Notes under the pieces: model-generated
The model's database searches: none
Seen by the model: the letters and a program-made list of their open reading frames with translations, nothing else
Told to the model about the DNA's origin: nothing
Part shown: positions 37,401 to 44,907 of the stretch, piece by piece
How positions within the stretch are numbered: the first letter of the stretch is position 1
Layout of the letters: every line of letters begins with the position of its first letter
Translations under genes and position numbers: made by a program
Assembly (NCBI RefSeq): GCF_003711225.1
Contig: NZ_CP031030.1
Coordinates: 6,685,501-6,749,500 of the forward strand
Origin: Runella sp. SP2
GTDB lineage: Bacteria; Bacteroidota; Bacteroidia; Cytophagales; Spirosomataceae
Direction: 5' to 3'
DNA length: 64,000 nucleotides

Positions 37401-37410
37401 GAAGCTGTAA
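31459..37410 (+). CDS. Giant secreted Cys-rich Ig-like repeat/DUF11 protein 5
   Basis: A 1,983-residue protein. Signal peptide MLGLLLLVGFLTATTTYA, cleavage after about residue 44. It has no SdrD_B or propeller region. After two N-terminal domains with paired Cys, residues about 265-1055 are built from 158-residue units (CTAPTPTGTGASVCP..., SGCTTGYTATWFSDSGLNTQ, YYVSCVKDADATC, LTYSVTVT) whose DNA repeats with an exact 474-bp period. A unique section (about 1055-1265) contains NCDLNATLGTIKC. Two units of a related 159-residue type follow (about 1267-1585). Then comes the shared module ending CCPVDLCIPFTIKQTKKAG. The Cys pattern suggests disulfide-stabilised Ig-like domains outside the cell. Its last about 325 residues differ from protein 6 at only about six positions, while its 3' flank matches gene 4. 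Confidence 0.88.
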   Translation: MNHLSFLLQTKNQPDRKTKLTNFYLNMLGLLLLVGFLTATTTYAQCTLTAEVTNITCNNMTTTTTADDKFSFTLTVNSTSSTAETGGYVTVSINGTNVGGQNIGEAKDFTNQYNISGGVLNVTITAGSGNCSTTTTITPPQACSPGAGCTWDPLNLNPSYVTVTVQRDCKGTADESDDEVSGTFSVTGIPAGYAAELDRKLDANGNGKEHIEGGISNGQVVNWGPYNVNTVKYPGQNGFVLWFMLEGITDCLGDYFVMIPDCPACTAPTPTGTDANICSGETAILMASGCTSGYTATWFSNSTLTSQLGTGDSYETPALTTTTNYYVSCVKDGDATCKSTGVLVKATVKPLPTLTAGTPTCAQNGLTYSVTVTSNGTISADAGTVSGTTVSNIPAGTDVTITATLNGCTKEVTVSSPTCQIPCTAPTPTGIGASVCPDNTATLTASGCTTGYTATWFSDSGLNTQEGTGNSFTTPVLTATTDYYVSCVKDADASCMSTGVLVKATVKPLPTLTAGTPTCAQNGLTYSVTVTSNGSITADAGTVSGTTVSNIPAGTDVTITATLNGCTKEVTVSSPTCQIPCTAPTPTGTGASVCPDNTATLTASGCTTGYTATWFSDSGLNTQEGTGNSFTTPVLTATTDYYVSCVKDADATCMSTGVLVKATVKPLPTLTAGTPTCAQNGLTYSVTVTTNGSITADAGTVNGTTVSNIPAGTDVTITATLNGCTKEVTVSSPTCQIPCTAPTPTGTGASVCPDNTATLTASGCTTGYTATWFSDSGLNTQEGTGNSFTTPVLTATTDYYVSCVKDADATCKSTGVLVKATVKPLPTLTAGTPSCAQNGLTYSVTVTTNGSITADAGTVNGTTVSNIPAGTDVTITATLNGCTKEVTVSSPTCQIPCTAPTPTGTGASVCPDNTATLTASGCTTGYTATWFSDSGLNTQEGTGNSFTTPVLTATKNYYLSCVKTGDATCKSSGVTVTATVKTKPALSITSTTCNGTTVTATFTATAGATVTASVGTISGNQVTGIPSGQTFSITASLNGCDSTVSDSKTCVPNCDLNATLGTIKCIAGQNTPEVTDDSFTFGLTVTGTGGASNLWEAVYNGTVIQTGAYGQTKTVTVGYATWNGASSMAVVVRDKDNTSCTDNITVQVPSCSPAPCTGFKFTNIVASCEGGLHKICLDVSGTGGRKWAISLKHSNDFNVPGIAFANGTGDQTGVCGTISSTDFAILQAFDADDFIVWGMLELADGTPIFGTGCEIDSVVRYSPCITCQAPTPVGVGASVCSGSSATLTASGCTTGYTTIWFSDAGLGTQVGTGASYMTPVLTTNTNYYVSCVKDGDATCKSSGVTVTATVKPKPTISVTSTTCNQAGTLYDVAFTATSGATVTADKGTVTGSTVVGVPSGQTVKLVVTLNGCKDSTTATKNCSPTCQAPTPVGVGASVCSGSSATLTASGCTTGYTTIWFSDAGLGTQVGTGASYTTPVLTANTNYYVSCVKDGDATCKSSGVMVTATVKPKPTISVTSTTCNQAGTQYDVAFTATSGATVTADKGTVTGNTVVGVPSGQTVKLVVMLNGCKDSTTATKNCSVPCVESTFSLVGTPACSADYSTYSLTIQVNNKMGIVKTNKGILSGNNPYTITGIPAGEPVTITDSLSVICKADTMIVAPNCNCNPALPQLLTPSLTACIGDTFPTLKATVVGLATVEWFSQQTGGTVLATGLSYKPSGTVTSNTVFYAQARSTDPTCPTAVSTSRVPATINAQDCTKEVDLALSKSISKKIAQIGDVLTYTLKVWNESVTNATGVSVTDSIATTVQFVSGSFVASRGSATISGNVIKWNIGSISANGDTVTLTYQIKVTQEGVHFNTAEICTTNEKDVDSTPCNHDDTEDDIDRECFTVPVKLCPGEVVEVNIPAKYTNVQWFKNGGTTPVASGNSVLFSDLGSYTFTATNQTCPAEGCCPVIIEAGTNCCPVDLCIPFTIKQTKKAGKKL
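32251..34350 (+). repeat. 474-bp exact-period coding repeat in array gene 5
   Basis: Units begin at 32251, 32725, 33199, 33673 and 34147 (TGTAC(T/C)GCCCCAACGCCAAC), every 474 bp = 158 codons. Units 2-4 are nearly identical. The first is more diverged and the fifth keeps only its first part. The spacing never drifts, so the units arose by in-frame unequal exchange. Confidence 0.93.
35257..36210 (+). repeat. 477-bp coding repeat (two units) in array gene 5
   Basis: Two near-identical units begin at 35257 and 35734 (Cys-Gln-Ala-Pro-Thr-Pro-Val-Gly...), 477 bp apart. They are related to, but distinct from, the 474-bp units upstream. Confidence 0.85.
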
Positions 37411-37866
37411 TATTTGTAGTTAAGAATACCAAGAGAAGGGGTGGTGCTACGGCATCATCCCTTCTCTTTTTTTTATCTGGTGCGATTTTTGTGAGTAAAG
37501 ATGCCTTTTTGGGAGGGAGGGATAGGGCTTCTATTTTTTAGCTCAAATCTGTGATTAAGTATAAAAAAAACGTATATAGGCTATTTTATTTTCTACTTGG
37601 CATGTTTTTTGGAGTATTTTTTAGAAGGTAAAAAGGGTATTTTTTGGCGAAAAATTAGATTATTTATACCAGAGTATGGCTATAAAAAATAATTTGTTTT
37701 GATAGGAGAGGATATGGATTTTTGATTACAGAATATTTTTTAAACAGTTTTATTTCGTGGGTTATAATGATTTTATACCATGAATATACCAGGGCAAACA
37801 GACCGTTAGAAGCCTGCAAATAATATTTGTCCTTTATTTCACTACGTTTTTGATAAGAAATAATTT
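37411..37866. other. Intergenic region between array genes 5 and 6
   Basis: 456 bp, AT-rich, with no gene seen. The first about 90 bp, including the terminator at 37432-37474, is almost identical to the DNA after gene 4. A TTGGCATGTTTTTTG box at 37597-37611 resembles those of the other array genes but is much further (255 bp) from the start codon. Confidence 0.6.
37432..37474 (+). terminator. Intrinsic terminator after array gene 5
   Basis: Same hairpin as at 31215-31257: AGAGAAGGG...CCCTTCTCT arms with a TACG loop, then eight T residues. Confidence 0.88.
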
Positions 37867-40800
37867 ATGAAAAAGTTAACTACCTTACTTATTGCCTCGT
37901 TGCTTTTTAGCAGGTTACTTAATGCACAAACGTGCAAACTCACAGATTATCTTTATTTGAACGATCCTCAGGATTATCAAACACAAGGTTTTGTTCATAA
38001 ACTTAAAATTGGTACTGGTGGTACACTGACAGAAGTTCCAAACGGCTTAGGGAATATTCCTTGGTTTCCGCAAGGTGGTGGTTTAGGCTCTCCGCACGGA
38101 TTAGGACAAGATTTGAATGGCAATCTTTATATCGGTGCAAATTCAGATACTGGACCAATTGCTAAAATTACCTGCGAGGGTACTTTAGTCAACCTAAATT
38201 TTATCAATGATGCTGGTTATAATATCGTCTCCAAAGATGGGTATTTATTTGTAAACTCTTCGAGTAACAACCGCATCAGTCGTTATGCGCTTTGCGATGG
38301 TTCTGCTCAAGGATACGTAACCCTCAATGGAAGTACTCAGCTTGATTGGGGGCTTTTTATTAGCTCAAATGGCACTTTTTATGCAACGACAGGCCTTGAT
38401 CCCGCATTTGCCAGTGCTACTGGTACGAAAGCTATTTATAGATTTACCCCTACTGATGCTGATTTTGTTAATCATACAAATTACTCTCCATTGGTTTCTG
38501 CCAACAACGTGCCGCCAGGTGCAGCAGCAGCGAATCTACCTATTCAGTCTGCATGGCTTTGGGGTATTACTGCCGATGATGCGGGTAATATGTATGTAAT
38601 AGCTGAAGACCCTTGGTTTAATTATCAAGGTACCACTTGGACGGGCTTTACTTGGATATTAAAATATGATCCTAATGGTAATTTAGTAGCGTGGACAAAA
38701 GATGAACAAACAACCACGCCTACAGTTGGATTTAAAGGTGGTCGTGGTATTCTTTATTATCCTGCCGCAGATGTGTTGTATATTGCTGCTGGTCCTCATG
38801 GAGATTGTGTTTCAATGATTAAGCCGTCTGATTTATCCTATATGGGTGCGGCAGCAGGGAATGTTCCAAATCAAAACCCTAAAACCCTCCGAATTGCTTC
38901 TGAGGCTTGCCCAGTGAATGCTTCAACTAAAGTTGATACAACACTTTGTAACGTTAAAGTGGGAGATAAAATCTTCCTTTCTCAGATCGTTGGAGCTTGT
39001 AACGCCCCAATTTGCGGGGGAACCTGGACGGCTGCGCCAACAAACGTAGGTATGTCATTTAATGAATGTGACCTTAGTTTTACTGTTACTGGATTAAACG
39101 GATGCGGAAAGTACACGCTTACTAATGTTGGAGGTACATGTGGTGATTTTACTATTGAGGTAAACGTTGATTTTGCCAACATAACTGCATCGGTGATAAC
39201 TGGTAATCAAACAGTGTGTGCAGGTACGGATCCTGTTGCTTTTTCGGAAAGTACCCCAGCTGCGGGTAGTGGGACGGTTAGCTACCAATGGCAAAAAAGT
39301 ACCACTTCGTGCACTACAGGTTTTACTGATATTGCAGGGGCTACCAATAGTACCTATGATTCTCCAGTTGTTTCGCAGACTACGTACTATCGGGTAGTGA
39401 CTTCGGTCGTAGGAGGATGTAACTTCCCACAAAAAAAATGTAGTGATACAAGTAATTGTGTGACCGTTACGGTAATTCCTGCTCCTGCATTTGGGAACCT
39501 GACCGTTTCAAATCCAACTTGTACTGGACCCACTGCCAACAACAACGGTGTAATCACCCTTGTGTCGGCTACGAATACTGATAAATGTGGAATTAGCACC
39601 TTAGGGGCAGCAACATACGATGGCCCCGCGTATGCTTCGGCCACAGCTTACTCCACCAATAAAAACGTAAAAACGGGTATTCCAAATACGGGTGGGACAT
39701 ATATATTACGGTTGTTTAATGGCTCAAACGATTGCTATAAAGACACGACGATAACTATTGCGCCAGTGGTATGTTGTACGCTTCCCGTAGCCTCAGCCAC
39801 TCCTCAAAAACAAACGATTTGCGTTGGTGGAACAGCCTCAGCCTTCACGGCAACGCCAAGCACGGGTGTAGAATATAAATGGTATGGCCCACTGACGAAT
39901 ACCTCAGGCAGTTTGGGTACGGCCATCAGCGGCGCAACGACTGCGACTTTTACGCCAAGTGGCGCAGCTTTAAGTACTGCGGGGTCAAAATACTATGCAG
40001 TAGTAGTGAATACCACGGGCGATGTGACGTGTGCGGATACGGCCTTTGTCCAGTTGGATGTGAGCAAAATTACAGCTCCCGCAGTGACGGCTCTTTGCCA
40101 CGCCAACGGTACGCCTGAAGATGGTACAGATGATTACATGACGTTTAGCATTCATGTGTCCACTGAGCCCATGAGCACCAATAAATTTACGGTAACGGCC
40201 ACGCAAGGCGGGAATCCACTAGCAGTAACGTTATCAAACGGCAGCGCGGCAACTTCGGTAAATTGTGGCTTGAACACCCCATTACGTACGCCAGTAGGAA
40301 GCGCGGGCAAAGGCAACGTGACCTTAACAATTACGGACAATGTAACAGGCTGCTCGACGACTGTAGTTGTGACCGACCCAGGAACTTGTGCCGTAACTTG
40401 CGTGCAAGGAACGCCTAGTACAGTGACGTATGAGTATGGTACCCAAGTGGACATCACAGAGCTAAACTCATTGCCGATTATTATACCAAAGTTTGACGAA
40501 CAAGGCGGCACTCGGGTGCTAACATCGGTGAAATTAGAATATTTAGTGGGTGGCAAAACGGCCTTTGTGTTTGAAAACAGCGCAGCCCAATCGCAGTCTT
40601 TCAGTGCGACTGCCAGTTCGGAGGCAACGATTAATTTGAATGGGACAGACATCGCGACGAATATGTTAGAGATGGCGATTCCTCAAACGACGTTGCCAGG
40701 AGGTATTTTGGTACCAGCGACGGGTAATTGGGCGGGAGATAGTATTCCATCGCCAGTACCCACGCCAACAACCTTGGGTCGCATGGAGTCGTGGGTAAGT

Positions 40801-43800
40801 GATTATTTGTCTGTTTTCAAAGACCCTCGGGTGGATGCGCGTTGGGTGACGAATGCGACGGGCGATGCGACGGATGACGATGACATGTATATCAACCCGA
40901 TGATAGCGGATTCGGCGAGTGGAACGTTTACGTATAATACAGCATTGGCGCTGGCTCCCTTTATTGGGACGGGCAATGTGCCTTTAGAAGTGAGTACGTT
41001 ATCTGGCCTTAGTTTGACAGGCGGTGGAGGCAACTTGCGTGCTTTACAACGGACGCGGGCGTATGCGAGTGCGAAGGTGACATATACATTTGAATGTATT
41101 CTGTGCACCAAACCAGTGGCATTAGCGACGCCGAAAGTACAGACAATTTGCGTAGGCAGTACAGCAACGGCCTACACAGCCACGCCAAGTACAGGCGTCG
41201 ACTACAAGTGGTATGGCCCATTGGCAGACACAACGAGCAGCTTAGGCACAGCCGTGAGTGGGGCAACAAGTACGACGTTTACACCAAGTGGCGCAGCATT
41301 AACCACGGCAGGAACGAAGTATTACGCAGTGGTGGTAAACACGACGGGAGATGTGAATTGTGCGGACACAGCTTATGTACAATTGGTAGTGAACGCCAAG
41401 CCAGTAATTACCGACGGCAGTGCGACGATTTGCGCAGGCGAGTCAGTTGATTTGACTACGAAAATCACGAATTACGATACCTACTTGAGTCCAGTGTGGA
41501 CAGTAGGTACGGCGGGTGGTACGGCCGTAACAATGCCAAGTTCAGTGAAGCCAACGGGCACAACGACGTATGTATTGGTAGCACAAAATGCAGCTGGTTG
41601 TAAAGACACGGCGAATGTGGTAGTGACGGTGAATGTCAAACCAAATGCAGGCAAAGATACGACCTTGGCTTGTGTGAATGCCGCGACAAATACTTTGGCG
41701 ACAAGTTATACCTTAGTCCCAAGTCCCGCAGGAGGAAGTTGGACACAATTAGGGACAACTCCAGCGACGGCGACTATTTCTGGCAACAACGTAACGGGTA
41801 TGAGTGTGGCAGGAACTTACCAGTTTATTTACACAACAACGGCAGGTTGCAAAGACACGGTAGCAGTAACAGTAGCACCGTGCGCAGGTTGTGTGAAACC
41901 AAATGCAGGTGCTGATGCAGCGAATGTATGCCAACCAACGAGTACGGCGAAGCTGACGGCAGTGACGACAGGAGGCACGTGGGCACCGATTGGTAGTCCC
42001 GCCAATCCAAGCGCAGCAACGATAGACGCCAATGGCAATATCAGCGGTTTGAATGCAGCGGGCACGTATAAGTTTGTCTATTCGGTAACGAGCGGTGGTC
42101 AAACGTGTACGGACACGGCGCAAGTGACTGTACTTGCCAAGCCAGTAATTGCCGACGGTTCTGCGACGATTTGCGCAGGCGAGTCAGTGGATTTGACGTC
42201 TAAGATTACCAATTACAATACGTATTTGAGTCCAGTGTGGACAATAGGAACAGCAAATGGCACGGCCGTAGCAACGCCAAATTCAGTAAAACCAACTGGC
42301 ACAACGACTTACGTATTGGTGGCACAAAATGCAGCAGGTTGCAAAGACACGGCGAATGTGGTAGTAACGGTGAATGTCAAACCAAGCGCGGGTAAAGACA
42401 CGACCTTGGCGTGTGTGAATGCGGCGACAAATACTTTGGCAACAAGTTATACTTTAGTGCCAAGCCCCGCAGGAGGAAGCTGGTCACAATTAGGGACAAC
42501 ACCAACGACGGCAGCGATTACGGGTAACAACGTGACAGGCATGACTATCGCAGGAACGTACCAGTTTATTTACACAACAACGGCAGGTTGCAAAGACACG
42601 GTCGCAGTAACGGTCGCGCCATGTGCAGGTTGTGTAAAACCAAATGCGGGAGCTGATGCAGCGAATGTATGCCAACCAATCAAAACAGCGAAGTTGACGG
42701 CAGTGACGACAGGTGGCATGTGGGCACCAATTGGCAGTCCAGCCAACCCGTCAGCAGCAACGATAGATGCCAGTGGCAACATCAGTGGCTTGAATGCAGT
42801 GGGAACATACCGTTTTGTTTACTCAGTAATGAGCGGCGGTCAAACGTGTACGGACACGGCGCAAGTGATTGTACTTGCCAAGCCAGTGATAGCCGACGGC
42901 AGCGCGACGATTTGCGCAGGAGAGTCAGTGGATTTAACTTCTAAGATTACCAATTACAATACGTACTTGAGTCCAGTGTGGACGGTAGGTACGGCGAATG
43001 GCACGGTAGTGACGACGCCAGCGTCTGTGAAACCAACTGGTACAACGACGTATGTGTTGGTGGCACAAAATGCGGCTGGTTGTAAAGACACAGCGAATGT
43101 GGTAGTGACGGTGAATGCCAAACCAAGCGCGGGTAAAGATACGACCTTGGTTTGTTCAAACGGCAATGTGCAATCAAGCGTACAATTATCAGGGACGCCG
43201 ACGGGAGGCACATGGTCAGCATTGACGGGCAATCCGACGGGCACGACGGTAAACAGTGCTGGCTTGGTGAGTATCACCAACGCCACTGCCCAAGGCAAGT
43301 CGTTTAATTTTGTTTATTCGGTAAATGGTTGTCAAGATACGGTGAAGGTGATTGTCCCAGTTTGTCAACAACCTTGTATTAAATCGTCGATTAGTTCAGC
43401 GGCTCCTGTTTGTTCAAACGATGCTCAGACGTATAGTTTTACCTTCACAGTGACCAACAAATTGGGCATTGTGAAAGTGAGTAAAGGTACATTGAGCGGA
43501 AGTAATCCATACACAGTAACAGGTATTCCATCGGGTCAGAACGTAATTATTACCGATAGTTTGAGCGCAATTTGTAAGACTGATACGACGATAGCGGGCG
43601 TTAATTGTAACTGTAATCCAGCCTTGCCCCAATTGTTGACGCCAAGTTTGACGGCTTGTATCGGTGATACTTTCCCAACGTTGAAAGCGACGGTGGTGGG
43701 TCTTGCGACGGTAGAATGGTTTAGCCAACAAACGGGCGGAACAGTATTAGCGACGGGCTTGAGTTTCAAGCCAAGTGGTACGGTGACGTCTAATACGGTG

Positions 43801-44571
43801 TTCTACGCGCAAGCACGCAGTACTGATCCGACCTGTCCAACGGCGGTGAGTACAAGCCGCGTCCCAGCGACAATCAATGCGCAAGATTGTACAAAAGAAG
43901 TGGACTTAGCATTGTCGAAGTCTATTAGCAAGAAAATAGCTCAGATTGGCGATGTGTTGACCTATACTTTAAAAGTATGGAACGAATCAGCGACAAATGC
44001 CACGGGCGTCTCGGTGACAGACAGCATCGCGACTACAGTGCAGTTTGTGAGTGGAAGTTTTGTAGCGAGTCGTGGTAGTGCGACGATAAGTGGCAATGTA
44101 ATAAAGTGGAACATTGGTAGTATATCGGCCAATGGCGACACAGTGACGTTGACTTACCAAATCAAAGTAACGCAAGAAGGCATACATTTCAATACGGCGG
44201 AGATTTGTACGACCAACGAGAAGGATGTAGATTCGACGCCGTGTAATGACGATGATACCGAAGATGACATCGACCGCGAATGTTTTACGGTGCCAGTGAA
44301 ACTATGCCCAGGGGAAGTAGTGGAAGTAAATATTCCTGCGAAATATACCAATGTACAATGGTTCAAAAATGGCGGTACAACGCCAGTAGCGAGTGGTAAC
44401 TCGTTGTTGTTGTCTGATTTGGGAAGTTACACTTTCACAGCCACGAACCAGACGTGTCCAGCGGAAGGCTGTTGTCCAGTTATCATCGAAGCTGGTACGA
44501 ACTGCTGCCCAGTTGATTTGTGTATTCCTTTTACAATCAAACAAACCAAGAAGGCGGGTAAGAAGCTGTAA
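37867..44571 (+). CDS. Giant secreted propeller/Ig-like/DUF11 protein 6
   Basis: A 2,234-residue protein. Signal peptide MKKLTTLLIASLLFSRLLNA, cleavage after about residue 20. A propeller-like N-terminal domain (about 21-350) has SPHGLGQDLNGNLYIG, WGITADDAGNMYVIAEDP and YYPAADVLYIAAGPHGDC. Ig-like domains follow. A section at about 840-1070 (IIIPKFDEQGGTRVLTSVKLEYLVGG ... NLRALQRTRAYASAKVTYTFE) resembles the choice-of-anchor E type. A 247-residue repeat (KPVIADGSATICAGESVDLT..., then AGKDTTLACVNAATNTL..., then GADAANVCQP...) runs for two full copies and part of a third. The shared module ends CCPVDLCIPFTIKQTKKAG. It is the last gene of the array, followed at once by a terminator. A beta-rich extracellular protein is certain in outline; its function is not shown. 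Confidence 0.88.
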   Translation: MKKLTTLLIASLLFSRLLNAQTCKLTDYLYLNDPQDYQTQGFVHKLKIGTGGTLTEVPNGLGNIPWFPQGGGLGSPHGLGQDLNGNLYIGANSDTGPIAKITCEGTLVNLNFINDAGYNIVSKDGYLFVNSSSNNRISRYALCDGSAQGYVTLNGSTQLDWGLFISSNGTFYATTGLDPAFASATGTKAIYRFTPTDADFVNHTNYSPLVSANNVPPGAAAANLPIQSAWLWGITADDAGNMYVIAEDPWFNYQGTTWTGFTWILKYDPNGNLVAWTKDEQTTTPTVGFKGGRGILYYPAADVLYIAAGPHGDCVSMIKPSDLSYMGAAAGNVPNQNPKTLRIASEACPVNASTKVDTTLCNVKVGDKIFLSQIVGACNAPICGGTWTAAPTNVGMSFNECDLSFTVTGLNGCGKYTLTNVGGTCGDFTIEVNVDFANITASVITGNQTVCAGTDPVAFSESTPAAGSGTVSYQWQKSTTSCTTGFTDIAGATNSTYDSPVVSQTTYYRVVTSVVGGCNFPQKKCSDTSNCVTVTVIPAPAFGNLTVSNPTCTGPTANNNGVITLVSATNTDKCGISTLGAATYDGPAYASATAYSTNKNVKTGIPNTGGTYILRLFNGSNDCYKDTTITIAPVVCCTLPVASATPQKQTICVGGTASAFTATPSTGVEYKWYGPLTNTSGSLGTAISGATTATFTPSGAALSTAGSKYYAVVVNTTGDVTCADTAFVQLDVSKITAPAVTALCHANGTPEDGTDDYMTFSIHVSTEPMSTNKFTVTATQGGNPLAVTLSNGSAATSVNCGLNTPLRTPVGSAGKGNVTLTITDNVTGCSTTVVVTDPGTCAVTCVQGTPSTVTYEYGTQVDITELNSLPIIIPKFDEQGGTRVLTSVKLEYLVGGKTAFVFENSAAQSQSFSATASSEATINLNGTDIATNMLEMAIPQTTLPGGILVPATGNWAGDSIPSPVPTPTTLGRMESWVSDYLSVFKDPRVDARWVTNATGDATDDDDMYINPMIADSASGTFTYNTALALAPFIGTGNVPLEVSTLSGLSLTGGGGNLRALQRTRAYASAKVTYTFECILCTKPVALATPKVQTICVGSTATAYTATPSTGVDYKWYGPLADTTSSLGTAVSGATSTTFTPSGAALTTAGTKYYAVVVNTTGDVNCADTAYVQLVVNAKPVITDGSATICAGESVDLTTKITNYDTYLSPVWTVGTAGGTAVTMPSSVKPTGTTTYVLVAQNAAGCKDTANVVVTVNVKPNAGKDTTLACVNAATNTLATSYTLVPSPAGGSWTQLGTTPATATISGNNVTGMSVAGTYQFIYTTTAGCKDTVAVTVAPCAGCVKPNAGADAANVCQPTSTAKLTAVTTGGTWAPIGSPANPSAATIDANGNISGLNAAGTYKFVYSVTSGGQTCTDTAQVTVLAKPVIADGSATICAGESVDLTSKITNYNTYLSPVWTIGTANGTAVATPNSVKPTGTTTYVLVAQNAAGCKDTANVVVTVNVKPSAGKDTTLACVNAATNTLATSYTLVPSPAGGSWSQLGTTPTTAAITGNNVTGMTIAGTYQFIYTTTAGCKDTVAVTVAPCAGCVKPNAGADAANVCQPIKTAKLTAVTTGGMWAPIGSPANPSAATIDASGNISGLNAVGTYRFVYSVMSGGQTCTDTAQVIVLAKPVIADGSATICAGESVDLTSKITNYNTYLSPVWTVGTANGTVVTTPASVKPTGTTTYVLVAQNAAGCKDTANVVVTVNAKPSAGKDTTLVCSNGNVQSSVQLSGTPTGGTWSALTGNPTGTTVNSAGLVSITNATAQGKSFNFVYSVNGCQDTVKVIVPVCQQPCIKSSISSAAPVCSNDAQTYSFTFTVTNKLGIVKVSKGTLSGSNPYTVTGIPSGQNVIITDSLSAICKTDTTIAGVNCNCNPALPQLLTPSLTACIGDTFPTLKATVVGLATVEWFSQQTGGTVLATGLSFKPSGTVTSNTVFYAQARSTDPTCPTAVSTSRVPATINAQDCTKEVDLALSKSISKKIAQIGDVLTYTLKVWNESATNATGVSVTDSIATTVQFVSGSFVASRGSATISGNVIKWNIGSISANGDTVTLTYQIKVTQEGIHFNTAEICTTNEKDVDSTPCNDDDTEDDIDRECFTVPVKLCPGEVVEVNIPAKYTNVQWFKNGGTTPVASGNSLLLSDLGSYTFTATNQTCPAEGCCPVIIEAGTNCCPVDLCIPFTIKQTKKAGKKL
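41398..43370 (+). repeat. 741-bp exact-period coding repeat in array gene 6
   Basis: Copies start at 41398, 42139 and 42880 (AAGCCAGT(A/G)AT...), exactly 741 bp apart; the third is partial. The same module and period occur in gene 3 (21933, 22674). Confidence 0.9.
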
Positions 44572-44589
44572 AAAAAGTGAGCTATAAGT

Positions 44590-44620
44590 AAAAAGCCGTT
44601 TCACTCGAAACGGCTTTTTT
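44590..44620 (+). terminator. Intrinsic terminator after array gene 6
   Basis: GCCGTTTC (44595-44602) pairs with GAAACGGC (44607-44614), flanked by an A tract and six T residues. Confidence 0.88.
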
Positions 44621-44907
44621 TATTGGGTAGGATTTTGGAATTGTACTATTTTAATATGTTATTGTAAAATAAAATTTGGTTTTAATCTCGTTTTTAGGCC
44701 AATTTAACCCTGTTTTAACCCTTTTATGGGCGTTTTTAGAATTTTCAACAGAATATAATTCCGTTTGTATTTATTTTAGGTCGTTCGTCATTGAAAAATA
44801 CCCTTCGTCATTAACTGCTTTCGGGAATGGCAAAAACAGGCAATCTTTGTATCAACAAAAAAGCAAAACACAAACAGAATTACAGCCACATACAAATAAA
44901 TAAAACC
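44621..44907. other. Leader region of the LLAxLP repeat protein
   Basis: AT-rich and non-coding. CAATCTTTG at 44841-44849, extended by TATCA, resembles the Bacteroidota -7 element and the one at 6207. This would give a leader of about 50 nt. Confidence 0.35.

Noticed and set aside
8380-44571. Type IX secretion C-terminal sorting domain (type A or B) on the giant proteins
   Set aside because: None of the six ends shows the usual type A or type B pattern; all end in CCPxxxCxPFTIK plus a basic tail instead.
8380-44571. Array as an assembly artefact of one gene duplicated in silico
   Set aside because: The six genes differ in N-termini, domain order, length and most intergenic DNA; only the C-terminal module and some repeats are near-identical.
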